Shown here in pieces: positions 25,150-34,145 of a stretch of 64,000 nt of DNA (positions within the stretch are counted from its first letter, which is position 1; the number at the start of each line of letters is the position of its first letter). The position numbers were made by a program, and so were the translations under genes. A model generated the notes under the pieces. The model worked only from the letters and a program-made list of their open reading frames with translations. It made no database searches and was not told the origin of the DNA. The DNA comes from Pseudomonadota bacterium (lineage in GTDB: Bacteria; Pseudomonadota; Alphaproteobacteria; G022571365), in contig JACZXZ010000004.1 of assembly GCA_022571365.1 (NCBI GenBank), positions 1-64,000 on the forward strand, in the 5' to 3' direction.

Positions 25150-26240
25150 GCGCGCCCGACCCACCTCTCGCGGTGCTCGCCGAGCTCACCCATCGGTGCC
25201 CGTTGCAGTGCCCTTACTGCTCGAACCCGGTGGACCTGGAGCGCGCGAGTAGTGAGCTCGACACCGCGACCTGGTGCCGGGTCCTCGATGAGGCTGCCGA
25301 GATGGGCGTGCTCCAGGTCCACTTCTCGGGCGGCGAGCCAACCGTGCGCAAGGACCTCGAAGAGCTCGTGCGCCATGCGACGCGGGGCGGGCTTTACAGC
25401 AACCTGATCACCGCCGGGGTGCTGCTCGATGAGGCGCGGATCGAGGCGCTGGCCGCGGCCGGTCTCGAACACGTCCAGCTCAGCTTTCAGGACAGCGAGG
25501 CGGCCAACGCGAATCGCATCGGCGGCTTTCGGGGCGGTCATCAGAAGAAGCACCAGGTCGCCCGATGGGTGCGCAAGGCGGGGCTGCCGCTCACCGTCAA
25601 CGCCGTCGTCCACCGGCAGAACCTGGACCATCTCGAAGACATCATCGAGATGGCGGTCGCGCTCGACGCGGAGCGGCTGGAGGTGGCGCATGTGCAGTAT
25701 TACGGCTGGGCGCTGAAGAACCGCGCGGCGTTCCTGCCGACGCGGGCACAGCTCGACGCCGCCACCGCGGTTGTCGCCGCGGCGCGCGAGCGGCTCAAGG
25801 GCACCCTGGTGATCGACTATGTCGTGCCGGATTACTACGCGCGCTGGCCCAAGGCCTGCATGGGCGGCTGGGGACGGCACTTCCTCAACATCACCCCGGC
25901 CGGCAAGGTCTTGCCCTGCCACGCGGCCGAGAGCATTCCAAGCTTGCGTTTCGACACGGTCGCCGAACGGCCGCTGGCCGAGATCTGGGCTCAGTCCGAG
26001 GCGTTCCAGCGCTTCCGCGGCACCGACTGGATGCCGGAGCTCTGCCACTCGTGCGCGCGGCGGGAGATCGACTGGGGCGGGTGCCGATGCCAGGCCTTCG
26101 CGCTTACCGGGGACGCCGCCAACACCGACCCGGCCTGCCAGCTCTCGTCCCTGCACGAGGGCGTCTACGCCCTGGCCGAGCGGGAGGCCGGCGCCCCGCC
26201 TCCGGCCTTCACCTATCGGCGCATCGGCGGAGCGGCCTAG
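25146..26240 (+). CDS. pqqE: PqqE, PQQ biosynthesis radical SAM enzyme (set 2)
   Basis: This 364-residue radical SAM-SPASM enzyme crosslinks Glu and Tyr in PqqA. The cluster motif is 'CPLQCPYC' near residue 17, followed by '[16 protein letters not shown]'. The SPASM cluster ligands are 'PKACMGGWG', 'LPCHAAES', '[18 protein letters not shown]' and the Cys of 'ANTDPAC'. Domain order matches the set-1 PqqE, but residues are divergent throughout, so the two are old paralogues or one was imported. It is the last gene of the pqqABCDE operon. Confidence 0.95.
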   Translation: MSAPDPPLAVLAELTHRCPLQCPYCSNPVDLERASSELDTATWCRVLDEAAEMGVLQVHFSGGEPTVRKDLEELVRHATRGGLYSNLITAGVLLDEARIEALAAAGLEHVQLSFQDSEAANANRIGGFRGGHQKKHQVARWVRKAGLPLTVNAVVHRQNLDHLEDIIEMAVALDAERLEVAHVQYYGWALKNRAAFLPTRAQLDAATAVVAAARERLKGTLVIDYVVPDYYARWPKACMGGWGRHFLNITPAGKVLPCHAAESIPSLRFDTVAERPLAEIWAQSEAFQRFRGTDWMPELCHSCARREIDWGGCRCQAFALTGDAANTDPACQLSSLHEGVYALAEREAGAPPPAFTYRRIGGAA

Positions 26241-26290
26241 CTACTATGCGATGCGGCACGGTAACCCTGGGATTTTCCAGCGATGCAGGG

Positions 26291-26431
26291 GATGGACCCG
26301 AGCGTCACGGAGCGGCAGGACAGGGGATGGACCCGAGCGTCACGGAGCGGCAGGACAGGGGATGGACCCGAGCGTCACGGAGCGGCAGGACAGGGGATGG
26401 ACCCGAGCGTCATGGAGCGGGCAGGACAGGG
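26291..26431. repeat. Four tandem copies of a 35-bp unit
   Basis: Units starting gatggacccgagcgtcacgg occur at 26291, 26326, 26361 and 26396. The first three are identical; the fourth has a C-to-T change and one inserted G. The unit length is not a multiple of three and there are no spacers, so it is neither coding nor a CRISPR. It lies 50 bp after pqqE. Confidence 0.9.
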
Positions 26432-26524
26432 GCATTGGAACTTGCGGCTTGGCAAGGCATGGAAGCCCGTTGCGAGTCGACCGGTCGGTGGACGGAATCC
26501 AGGAACGGGCCGTTGGAACGGAGC

Positions 26525-26658
26525 TGCCGAGGCCGGAGACGTCATCGGGCTTGAGCGAGGCCTTTTGGGGGCCGTCATCCAGCTATCTGACAGGGCCCAT
26601 ATGGGAGGCCCGGCCACGATGTCTTTGTCTTGACGTTGCCCAGGCGAATGTGCAACAT
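26525..26658 (+). promoter_or_regulatory. Promoter block of PQQ dehydrogenase 2
   Basis: This is a duplicate of the block at 15186-15341. It has the palindrome cccatatggg at 26596-26605, ttgacg at 26630-26635 and caacat at 26653-26658 with a 17-bp spacer. The hairpin at its left end is less perfect than in the first copy. The leader between here and the ATG at 26792 is unrelated to the first, except for the gggagg region at the start codon. Confidence 0.62.
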
Positions 26659-26791
26659 GGCTTGGTTAACAATTGGGCCGATAAGCCGCGCGCGCCTGGC
26701 CGAGATCAAGGGGACAAGCAAGATCAAGGGGATGCGCAAGCGGAAAGAACGCGGATAAAACACGGCTCGAGAATCTATTGGGAGGAAAACC

Positions 26792-28549
26792 ATGAAATCA
26801 TTGTCTAAGATTGCTGTCCTTGGGGCGGCCACGGTCGCCGTGGGTCTCCTTTACGCCTCGCCGGTCCAGGCCCATGTGGAGACCGAAGACCTGGTGAACG
26901 CGGATGCCAACAAGGCCGAATGGCTGATGTATGGCCGCACCTATGACAACCAGCGCTTCAGCCCGCTGACCGAGATCACCCCCGCAAATGTTTCGGAGAT
27001 GACGCCGGTCTGGGCGTTTTCCACGGGCGGCAAGTTCGCCGGCCTCGAGGGGACGCCCTTGTTCCATGACGGCGTGCTCTATGTCTCCGCCGACTATGCG
27101 CGGGTCTTCGCGATCGACGCGCGCACCGGGATGGTGAAGTGGAGGTATGTGCCGGAATATGACGAAGGGCTTGACGCCGTGGTGTGCTGCGGTCCGTCCA
27201 ACCGAGGCCTGGCGCTCAAGGGCGACTTCGTCTATGTCCAGCTGTTGGACACTCGGCTGGTCGCCCTCAACATCGCCGACGGCACGGTCGCCTGGGAGGC
27301 GACGATGGACGACTGGCGACAAGGCATCGCCTCGACGGGCGCGCCGCTGGTCGTTAAGGACCACGTGATCGTCGGCCACGCCGGGGGCGAATTCGGCGTG
27401 CGGGGCTACATCAGGTCCTACAACGCCCAGACCGGCGCGCTCGAGTGGACCGCCTACACCATTCCCGGCCCCGGCGAGCCGGGTAACGAGACCTGGCCCG
27501 GGGATACCTGGATGCGGGGCGGCGGCACAACCTGGGTGACCGGGATCTATGATCCCGAGCTCGACCTGCTCTACTGGGGAGCGGGCAACCCGGCGCCGTG
27601 GAACGCCGACGTGCGCCTGGGGGACAACCTGTGGTCAAACTCCCTCATTGCGTTCGATCCAGACAGCGGGGATATCCAGTGGGGCTTCCAGTTCACCCCG
27701 AACGATCCCTTCGACTATGACGGCAACGCGCCCGGGCCGATCCTGATCGATGTCACCATCGACGGCGAGGCGATCAAGGCCATGGTGCAGTCGAACCGGA
27801 ACGGCTTCCTGTATGTGCTGAACCGGGAGAACGGTGAGTTCATCTACGCCGTTCCCACCATCGATGGGATCAACTGGACCACGGGCATCGATCCGGTAAC
27901 CGGCCGTGCCAGCATCGACATGACGATGTACCCGATGAGCGGCGGACCGAAGATCGAACCCATCATTCCCAATCTCGAGGGTGGAACCAATTGGTTCCCC
28001 GCGGCCTATAACCCCGATCTCGGCTACATCTTCTTCAACACCAACGACTGGGCCATGATGTTGAAGGCGATTCCGGAGGAGGACATCGTATATGTGCCCG
28101 GCGAATATTACGGGCTGCATGACTTCCAGGCCTACCGGCTGGGGGAGAACTTCGGATACACCAAGGCCTTCGACGTCGCCAACAAGAAGTTCGTTTGGGA
28201 GGTGCCGAGTACGGAGATGTTGTTCGCCGGCTTGCTGGCGACCAAGGGCGGCCTCGTCTTTACCGGCGACGAGCGGGGCTTCTTCATGGCCATCGACGCC
28301 AAGTCCGGCGAGGTGCTGTGGCGGTTCCAGACCGGGTCGGGGATCAACGCCTCGCCGATCTCCTACGAGCTGGACGGCAAGCAGTATGTCGCCATCCTGT
28401 CAGGTATGGGCGGCGACCCGCTCTATTACTACTTGGAGGAGCCCAAGGGCGGCATGCTCTGGGTCTTCGCCATCGACGGCGTGCTTCAGGACAGCCCGGC
28501 GTCCAACGTTGTACCGATTCCGGGAGCAGTGCCCCTGTTTGAACAGTAA
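26792..28549 (+). CDS. PQQ-dependent methanol/ethanol-type dehydrogenase 2
   Basis: This 585-residue periplasmic quinoprotein is a paralogue of the enzyme at 15443; their signal peptides are nearly the same ('VAVGLLYASPVQA'). It has the vicinal disulfide 'VCCGPSNRG', metal ligands in 'GGEFGVRGY' and 'GNPAPWN', and the catalytic region 'PFDYDGNAPGP' with the second Asp linked to lanthanide use. Blade motifs such as 'GEVLWRFQTGSG' occur in the last third. It lacks the extra cysteines of enzyme 1. A gggagg site precedes the ATG. Different active-site surroundings suggest a different alcohol or aldehyde range. Confidence 0.93.
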   Translation: MKSLSKIAVLGAATVAVGLLYASPVQAHVETEDLVNADANKAEWLMYGRTYDNQRFSPLTEITPANVSEMTPVWAFSTGGKFAGLEGTPLFHDGVLYVSADYARVFAIDARTGMVKWRYVPEYDEGLDAVVCCGPSNRGLALKGDFVYVQLLDTRLVALNIADGTVAWEATMDDWRQGIASTGAPLVVKDHVIVGHAGGEFGVRGYIRSYNAQTGALEWTAYTIPGPGEPGNETWPGDTWMRGGGTTWVTGIYDPELDLLYWGAGNPAPWNADVRLGDNLWSNSLIAFDPDSGDIQWGFQFTPNDPFDYDGNAPGPILIDVTIDGEAIKAMVQSNRNGFLYVLNRENGEFIYAVPTIDGINWTTGIDPVTGRASIDMTMYPMSGGPKIEPIIPNLEGGTNWFPAAYNPDLGYIFFNTNDWAMMLKAIPEEDIVYVPGEYYGLHDFQAYRLGENFGYTKAFDVANKKFVWEVPSTEMLFAGLLATKGGLVFTGDERGFFMAIDAKSGEVLWRFQTGSGINASPISYELDGKQYVAILSGMGGDPLYYYLEEPKGGMLWVFAIDGVLQDSPASNVVPIPGAVPLFEQ

Positions 28550-28585
28550 GCGGGGCGCAATGGCTTTAGCACGGGCCCGGCCGCG

Positions 28586-28948
28586 GTGAGGCGATCATTG
28601 ATCGGCTTCGTCGCGGCCGGGCTCGTTGCTGTGGTGGCATCGTCGTCGGCGTGGTCTCAAGCCGGCGACACGGCCGAGGAGGAGCTCAAGAACCCCTATC
28701 TGGGGCAGGAGGAGGCGATTGCGGAGGGCAGGCGGACCTACCGGGGCAGGTGCATCCTTTGCCACCGGAATATGGGCGGACGAGGCCCGAACCTCTTCGC
28801 GACCAAGCTCACCGACGAGCAGTTCCTGGAGGTGGTGATCAACGGGCGCTTGGGCATGAGGGGGCCGATGCCCGCCTTCGGTTACAGAATGTCGTTAGAC
28901 GACATCTGGAAGGTCCACGCCTTCATCAAATCCCGAGATCGCTTTTAA
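28586..28948 (+). CDS. Class I cytochrome c, electron acceptor of PQQ dehydrogenase 2
   Basis: The 120-residue protein begins with a good signal peptide ('MRRSLIGFVAAGLVAVVASS', GTG start) and carries the haem motif 'CILCH' near residue 55 and a Met ligand in 'RGPMPAFGYRM'. It is a paralogue of the cytochrome at 17318-17731 and follows its dehydrogenase by 36 bp, consistent with the usual dehydrogenase-cytochrome pair. It presumably passes electrons to the terminal oxidase. Confidence 0.9.
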   Translation: MRRSLIGFVAAGLVAVVASSSAWSQAGDTAEEELKNPYLGQEEAIAEGRRTYRGRCILCHRNMGGRGPNLFATKLTDEQFLEVVINGRLGMRGPMPAFGYRMSLDDIWKVHAFIKSRDRF

Positions 28949-28954
28949 GCCCAG

Positions 28955-29035
28955 GGCGGGCCTGGCCCCAACCTTCGCAAGCCCGAGCCGGGCGACGAGG
29001 CGTTCTTCGAGACCGTGATGAACGGCCGGCGAGAC
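28955..29035 (+). pseudogene. Remnant of a third cytochrome c domain
   Basis: Immediately after the cytochrome stop, one frame reads 'GGPGPNLRKPEPGDEAFFET' and then 'VMNGRRDG'. This matches 'GGRGPNLFATKLTDEQFLEV' followed by 'VINGR' in the gene just upstream, that is, the half of the domain after the haem motif. No CxxCH or start codon remains. It looks like a degraded tandem copy. Confidence 0.65.
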
Positions 29036-29070
29036 GGCCGCGCCAGGGCGGCATCCCTCGCCGGCCGTTT
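29021..29070 (+). terminator. Strong hairpin terminator after the cytochrome c remnant
   Basis: The arms aacggccggcgag (29021-29033) and ctcgccggccgtt (29057-29069) pair over 13 bp around a 23-nt loop, followed by a short T run. It lies between the plus-strand cytochrome unit and the stop of the convergent symporter gene and could serve both strands. Confidence 0.7.
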
Positions 29071-29072
29071 TC

Positions 29073-30428
29073 TCATCGCGCCGCCTCGCCTCCCGCGAAG
29101 TAGGCGCGGCTCAAACCGAAGATCGTCACGCTCAGCAACAGCAGGGCGATCAGGTTGGGCACTGCCATCAGCGCATTCATAACGTCGGCGAACAGCCACA
29201 CCACGGGAAGGCTGATGACGGCGCCGATGAAGAGCACCGCCACCCAGAGGAGGCGGTAGGGCAGGATAACGCGCACGCCGAAGAGGAATGCCGCACAGCG
29301 CTCGCCGTAGAAGCTCCACCCGAGGGTAGTGGTGAAGGCGAAGACGACGAGGCCGAAGGTCACCACCCAGGTGCCCACGGTGGGCAGGCCCGTGTTGAAG
29401 GCGAGCGCGGAGAGCGACGCGCCGGTCTCGCCGCTGGTCCAGGCCCCGGTCGTGATGATTACCAGCGCCGTCATGGTGCAGACGATGATGGTGTCGATAA
29501 AGACGCCGATCATGGCGATGGAGCCCTGGCGGGCGGGGTGTGTCGTGCGCGCGGTGGCATGGGCGATCGGCGCGCTGCCGAGGCCCGCCTCGTTCGAGAA
29601 GATGCCACGGGCGACGCCGAAGCGGATCGTCGCCATCACGCCGGCGCCCAGGAACCCGCCGACGGCCGCCGTGCCCGAGAAGGCGTCGCGGAAGATCATG
29701 CCGATGGCGCCCGGCACCTGGGGCGCGTTGAGGACCAGGATGACGAGCGCGCCGAGGACGTAGACGATGGCCATGAAGGGCACGAGGTGCTCGACGACCT
29801 GGGCAATGCGCTTCAGGCCGCCGATGATGACGGCGAAGACGAGGGCGGCCAGGGCGAGGCCGGTGGCCCAGGTGGGTACCGACAGGGACTGCTCGAGGAC
29901 GTCCGCCACCGAGTTGGCCTGCACCATGTTTCCGATGCCGAAGGCGGCGATCATGGCGAACAGCGCGAAGGCGGCGCCGAGCCACTTCCAGCGTGGGCCG
30001 AGGCCGTTCTTGATGTAGTACATCGGGCCGCCGACATAGGCGCCGCGCTCGTCGACCTCGCGGTAACGTACGGCCAACACAGCCTCGCTGTACTTCGTCG
30101 CCATGCCGACCAGCGCGGTGATCCACATCCAGAACACCGCACCGGGCCCGCCGAGGTAGATCGCCGTCGCCACGCCGGCGATGTTGCCGGTGCCGATCGT
30201 CGCAGATAGCTCGGTCATGAGCGCCTGGAACGGTGTGATCTCGCCTTCGGCGCTCTCCTCCGGGTGGCGCCCGGCAAAGAGCTGCTTGAAGCCGTAGCCG
30301 AGCTTGCGGATCGGCATGACTCTAAGGCCGATCGTCAGAAACAGGCCGGTGCCGAGCAGCATCAGCAGCATCGGCGGGCCCCAGACCACTCCGCTGATGG
30401 TCTCGAGAGCGGAACTCAGAGCGTACAT
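29073..30428 (-). CDS. Sodium:alanine (AGCS family) symporter
   Basis: The protein of about 451 residues has around ten transmembrane segments and the family motifs 'FQALMTELSATIGTGNIAGV' near residue 75, 'GGPGAVFWMWITALVGMATK' and 'GIFSNEAGLGSAPIAHA'. AGCS proteins import alanine or glycine with sodium. The ATG at 30428 ('MYALSSALET') is preferred over the track start because it has a gggggg-rich site and begins the normal N-terminus. It is convergent with the cytochrome c unit. Confidence 0.92.
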   Translation of the reverse strand: MYALSSALETISGVVWGPPMLLMLLGTGLFLTIGLRVMPIRKLGYGFKQLFAGRHPEESAEGEITPFQALMTELSATIGTGNIAGVATAIYLGGPGAVFWMWITALVGMATKYSEAVLAVRYREVDERGAYVGGPMYYIKNGLGPRWKWLGAAFALFAMIAAFGIGNMVQANSVADVLEQSLSVPTWATGLALAALVFAVIIGGLKRIAQVVEHLVPFMAIVYVLGALVILVLNAPQVPGAIGMIFRDAFSGTAAVGGFLGAGVMATIRFGVARGIFSNEAGLGSAPIAHATARTTHPARQGSIAMIGVFIDTIIVCTMTALVIITTGAWTSGETGASLSALAFNTGLPTVGTWVVTFGLVVFAFTTTLGWSFYGERCAAFLFGVRVILPYRLLWVAVLFIGAVISLPVVWLFADVMNALMAVPNLIALLLLSVTIFGLSRAYFAGGEAAR

Positions 30429-30625
30429 GGCAACCCCCCCTGGAAATGTCAGTCGTTCGTGCGGAGCAGCCCCCAAACGCTCCGACGATCCGGCATGGTA
30501 ACCAATCCCAGGGGCATTGCAACTGCCCGAGCGGGAACCGCGCCAGTCCTCGTCACTGCGGACATTGCCTGAATGTAGCGCGGCCCAGCGGTCTCTCCGA
30601 TTCCATTCGAGGCGTTAGGAAAGCT

Positions 30626-31603
30626 CTACCAGACGTACTTCTTCAGACCCGAGAGCCCCTTGCGTGCAAAGAGCATGACAACGATTAAAAGCGCGCCGAA
30701 CAGCACGAGGCGCCAGGCGCCGAGGCCGCGGAAGTACTCCTGGAAGCCGATCAAAAGGAGCCCGGCAAAGAGCGAGCCCCACAGCGTGCCGCGCCCGCCG
30801 ACATAGGTGATGGTCAGTATCTCCACCGTGCGCGGGAGGCCAAATTCCTCCGGGGTTGGCGACAGGATGCCGATGTAGTGGGCGTAGTAAGCGCCCATGA
30901 TGCCGGTGAAGAAGCTCGCCACCGTGAAGTTGAGTAGCTTGTACCTGGTCGCGTTGAGGCCGAGGCTCTCGGCCGCCAGTTGGTCCTCGCGGATCGCCTG
31001 GAAGGCGAGCCCGAACTTCGAGCGCACGAGCAGCCACATGGCCATCAGGATGATCGTTCCGAGCACGATCAGCAGGTAGTAGTAGGCGAGAAGGTTATCG
31101 CGGCCGAAGTCAACGCCAAGGATGCTGGGGAAGGGATCGACGCTCAGTCCCAGAACGCCGCGCGTATATTCCGGTGTGTTCGAGATGGAGAAACGCACGG
31201 CCTCGCCCACGAAGAAGGTCATGAGCGCGAGGTAGAGCCCCTTCAACCGGATCGTGATGATGCCGGTAATGAATCCAAGAGCGGCCGCCACCGCACCGCC
31301 GATGAAGAGGCCGGCCCATGGACTGATGCCGTAGTGGAAAGAGGCGAGCGCCGAGCCGTAGGCGCCAACGGCGATAAAGCCGGCATAGCCGAAGTTTATC
31401 AGGCCCGCATAGCCGAGCATGAGGTCGAAGATGGCGCCGAAGATCCCGAACATCAGCGCCGAGATGAACACGGTCGTGATGAATGGGCTGTCGGCCAGTG
31501 GCGGGACGAACAGGAGCAGGCCGATCAGCACCGCCAACTTTATGACCCTGAGCAGCGTGAGCCGGTTGGTTTGGCCCGCGGTGGACGCGAGACTCACGGT
31601 CAC
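30626..31603 (-). CDS. livM: Branched-chain amino-acid ABC transporter permease (LivM type)
   Basis: The 325-residue LivM-type permease has about nine hydrophobic segments and the family stretches 'LGYAGLINFGYAGFIAVGAY' and 'YVGGRGTLWGSLFAG'. The cytoplasmic coupling loop around 'FGLAFQAIREDQLAAESLGL' is conserved. It forms the membrane channel with LivH. The start overlaps the livH stop by 4 bp. It is the last gene of a liv operon read on the minus strand. Confidence 0.93.
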   Translation of the reverse strand: MTVSLASTAGQTNRLTLLRVIKLAVLIGLLLFVPPLADSPFITTVFISALMFGIFGAIFDLMLGYAGLINFGYAGFIAVGAYGSALASFHYGISPWAGLFIGGAVAAALGFITGIITIRLKGLYLALMTFFVGEAVRFSISNTPEYTRGVLGLSVDPFPSILGVDFGRDNLLAYYYLLIVLGTIILMAMWLLVRSKFGLAFQAIREDQLAAESLGLNATRYKLLNFTVASFFTGIMGAYYAHYIGILSPTPEEFGLPRTVEILTITYVGGRGTLWGSLFAGLLLIGFQEYFRGLGAWRLVLFGALLIVVMLFARKGLSGLKKYVW

Positions 31604-32517
31604 GGACGCTCTCCCTTCGCCGCCACGAACAGCCCGGACGGCCGGAGGATAAGGATCAGGACGACGAGCACGGCCGTGAGCACGTTCTGCCAGCCGGCCG
31701 ACATGAAGAAGATCGCATAGGCCTCGATGACGCCGAGCAGCAGGCCGGCGGCGATCGCCCCCGGCACATAGCCGAGACCGCCCAGGATGACCACCGCAAG
31801 GCCCTTGACGATGGGCTGAAGGCCGACAGAGGGATAGGCCGGGTAGATCGAGATGAGCAGGGCGCCCGAGAGGCCCGCGAGCGCCGCGCCGAGGCCGAAG
31901 GCATAGGTGTAGACGCGGCTGATGTCGATGCCGAGCGTCTGCGCCGCCTCAGGGTGCTGCGCGGTCGCCCGGATCGCCTTGCCGGTGTTCGTGAACTTGA
32001 TGAAGGCCCAGAGCAGGAAAACGACGAGCGTGGCAATGCCCAGAATCATAAGGCGCTCGTAGCTGATGCTGATGTCGCCTATGGCTACGTCGCCGAAAAT
32101 CATCTGCGTGATACCGCGCCGCCGGCTGCCGAAGAGGATGAGCGCCAGGTTCTCCAGCAGCACCGACAGCCCGATCGTCAGCACGAAGGAGTCGAGCAGC
32201 CAGTCGCGCCCGGCCCGCTTGCGCAGCGTCGCTATGAGACCGCGCTCGATGATCATGCCGGCCAGGAAGAGGACGGCGGCGGCGGCGGCGATGCCCACGA
32301 CGAAGGGCAGTCCGAGCATGACGCTCACGGACACCATGACGTAGGCGCCCATCATGAAAAGCGCGCCGTGGGCGAAGTTCGCGACACCGAGGATCCCGAA
32401 GATGAGCGAGAGGCCGGCGCCCATCAGGGCGTACATGGAGCCGCGCACCAAGCCCTGGAGGAAGACCTCACTTAAGATACTGGGTTCCAGCAGGAGGCTC
32501 AGATTCGTCACAGCCAC
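31600..32517 (-). CDS. livH: Branched-chain amino-acid ABC transporter permease (LivH type)
   Basis: The 305-residue membrane protein has LivH hallmarks: 'GSMYALMGAGLSLIFGILGV' near the N-terminus, 'KAIRATAQHPEAAQTLGIDI' as coupling loop, and 'LAVVILGGLGYVPGAIAAG'. It partners LivM. It overlaps livF by 10 bp and livM by 4 bp, so the operon is tightly coupled. Confidence 0.93.
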   Translation of the reverse strand: MAVTNLSLLLEPSILSEVFLQGLVRGSMYALMGAGLSLIFGILGVANFAHGALFMMGAYVMVSVSVMLGLPFVVGIAAAAAVLFLAGMIIERGLIATLRKRAGRDWLLDSFVLTIGLSVLLENLALILFGSRRRGITQMIFGDVAIGDISISYERLMILGIATLVVFLLWAFIKFTNTGKAIRATAQHPEAAQTLGIDISRVYTYAFGLGAALAGLSGALLISIYPAYPSVGLQPIVKGLAVVILGGLGYVPGAIAAGLLLGVIEAYAIFFMSAGWQNVLTAVLVVLILILRPSGLFVAAKGERP

Positions 32518-33218
32518 TCCTTGATGATGTCCTCGAGGCGTTCCTTGAACTCCGCCTGCGGGCCCTGGTGGCTGTTTTCGCCGAGCTTCAGAACGTAGAC
32601 GTAGTCGGCGATCTCGATCGACTTCTTTGCGTTCTGGTCGACGATGAGGATGGTGAACTTCTCCTCCTTGAGCTTGGAGATCTCCTCGTAGATCGAGTCC
32701 ACGAGCTTCGGCATGAGGCCGACGGAGGGCTCATCCAGCAGCAGGGTCTTGGGTCCCGTCATGGTGAGGCGGGCGATCTCGAGCATGCGCTGCTCGCCGC
32801 CGGAGAGCGCGCCCGCGGCAAGGCCGCGCTTCTCCTTGAGGCGGGGAAAGCGGCCATAGACCACTTCGAAGGCCCTCTTGACCGCGGGCTTATCGCCCCT
32901 GAAGATCCAGGCGCCGAGCTGCAGATTCTCGTGCACCGTCATGTTGGGAAAGACGCTGTGGTCCTGAAGCAGGTAGGCGATACCCTCGCGCAACATGTCC
33001 TTGGGCCGCAGCCCCTTCATGGACTTACCGTAGTACAGGATGTCGCCCTCGCTCGGCGGCAGGTAGCCGTAGATGGTCTTGAGCAGCGTCGACTTGCCGG
33101 CGCCGTTGGGACCCAGGATGAGGGTCACGAGCCCCTCCCGGGCCGTCAGGTCGACGCCGTGCAGGATGGGCACCTCCTTGGTGTAGCCAGCGACGACGCC
33201 TTTGACTTCGAGTGTCAT
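32508..33218 (-). CDS. livF: Branched-chain amino-acid ABC transporter ATPase (LivF type)
   Basis: The 236-residue ATPase carries Walker A 'GPNGAGKSTLLKTIYG', the LivF-typical 'LLQDHSVFPNMTVHENLQLG', signature 'LSGGEQRMLEIARL' and Walker B 'TLLLDEPSVGLMP'. It works with LivG. The gap of about 80 bp to livG contains nothing notable. Confidence 0.93.
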   Translation of the reverse strand: MTLEVKGVVAGYTKEVPILHGVDLTAREGLVTLILGPNGAGKSTLLKTIYGYLPPSEGDILYYGKSMKGLRPKDMLREGIAYLLQDHSVFPNMTVHENLQLGAWIFRGDKPAVKRAFEVVYGRFPRLKEKRGLAAGALSGGEQRMLEIARLTMTGPKTLLLDEPSVGLMPKLVDSIYEEISKLKEEKFTILIVDQNAKKSIEIADYVYVLKLGENSHQGPQAEFKERLEDIIKEWL

Positions 33219-33302
33219 GCCCTCACCACCCCTTCCCGCACCGCGCGCGCTCCCCCTCGCGGGGATCTGCGCCGGTGACGCCCATTGCCGACCGCGCGTC
33301 CG

Positions 33303-34016
33303 TCAATGTCCCAGGTAGGCCTCGATCACGGCCGGGTTCTCGCGCATCTCAGCCGGCGTGCCCTTGGCAATGTTGCGGCCGGCGGCGAGCACCGTGACCG
33401 TCTCGCAGAGATGGCTGACGTGGGGCATCTCGTGGCTGATGAGCAAGAAGGTCTTGCCCTCTTCCTTGTTGAGCTTGAGGACGATTTCGATCAGCCGGTC
33501 GATGAGCGCCGGGCTGATGCCGTTGAAAGGCTCGTCGAGGAGGACGAGCTCGGGATCGACCATCATGGTGCGCATGAACTCGAGCAGCTTCCGCTGCCCG
33601 CCCGAGATCTCAATCGCTGGCTGGTCCTTCAGCTCCGCGAGTTGCGCCAGATCGAGCAGCTCCATTGCCTGCGCCTTCGCGGCGACACGCGAGAGCCTAC
33701 GCGGGATGGCCGGAACCAGCATGTTCTCGAGCAGGGTCATCTCGCTGAACACCCGGGCGACCTGAAAGGTTCGTCCGAGCCCGAGCGAGGCGATGTCGTT
33801 TAACTTCCTGTTGGTAATGGTTTTGCCTTTGAAGGTGATGGTCCCGCGGGTGGCGGTGTAGATTCCGTTGATGACGTTGAAGAGTGTCGTCTTACCGGCG
33901 CCGTTCGGGCCGATGATCCCCTGGATCTGGCCGGATTCGACCTCGAGCGAGATCTCGTCGAGCACGACGAGGCCGCCAAAGCGTTTTTGTAGATTAGCGA
34001 CCGTGAGCAGCGCCAT
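33303..34016 (-). CDS. livG: Branched-chain amino-acid ABC transporter ATPase (LivG type)
   Basis: The 237-residue ATPase has Walker A 'GPNGAGKTTLFNVINGIY', the LivG-like 'GLGRTFQVARVFSEMTLLEN', signature 'ISGGQRKLLEFMRT' and Walker B 'LVLLDEPFNGISP'. The end 'NPAVIEAYLGH' is typical of the family. It follows the two binding-protein genes and precedes livF. Confidence 0.93.
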   Translation of the reverse strand: MALLTVANLQKRFGGLVVLDEISLEVESGQIQGIIGPNGAGKTTLFNVINGIYTATRGTITFKGKTITNRKLNDIASLGLGRTFQVARVFSEMTLLENMLVPAIPRRLSRVAAKAQAMELLDLAQLAELKDQPAIEISGGQRKLLEFMRTMMVDPELVLLDEPFNGISPALIDRLIEIVLKLNKEEGKTFLLISHEMPHVSHLCETVTVLAAGRNIAKGTPAEMRENPAVIEAYLGH

Positions 34017-34145
34017 CGTCCTCGCTCAGCCCTCCCCTCGGGGGTCAGCGATCATCGCCGTTGAACGCGGACGGATAGCGAGAGGGGAAACGGGTGGCCG
34101 ACATCGCCTCTCCCCCGCGCACGCGCGTCACTGCTTCGTTCGAGA

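Noticed and set aside
26291-26431. Possible CRISPR array
   Set aside because: The 35-bp units are directly adjacent with no spacers, and no cas genes are present.
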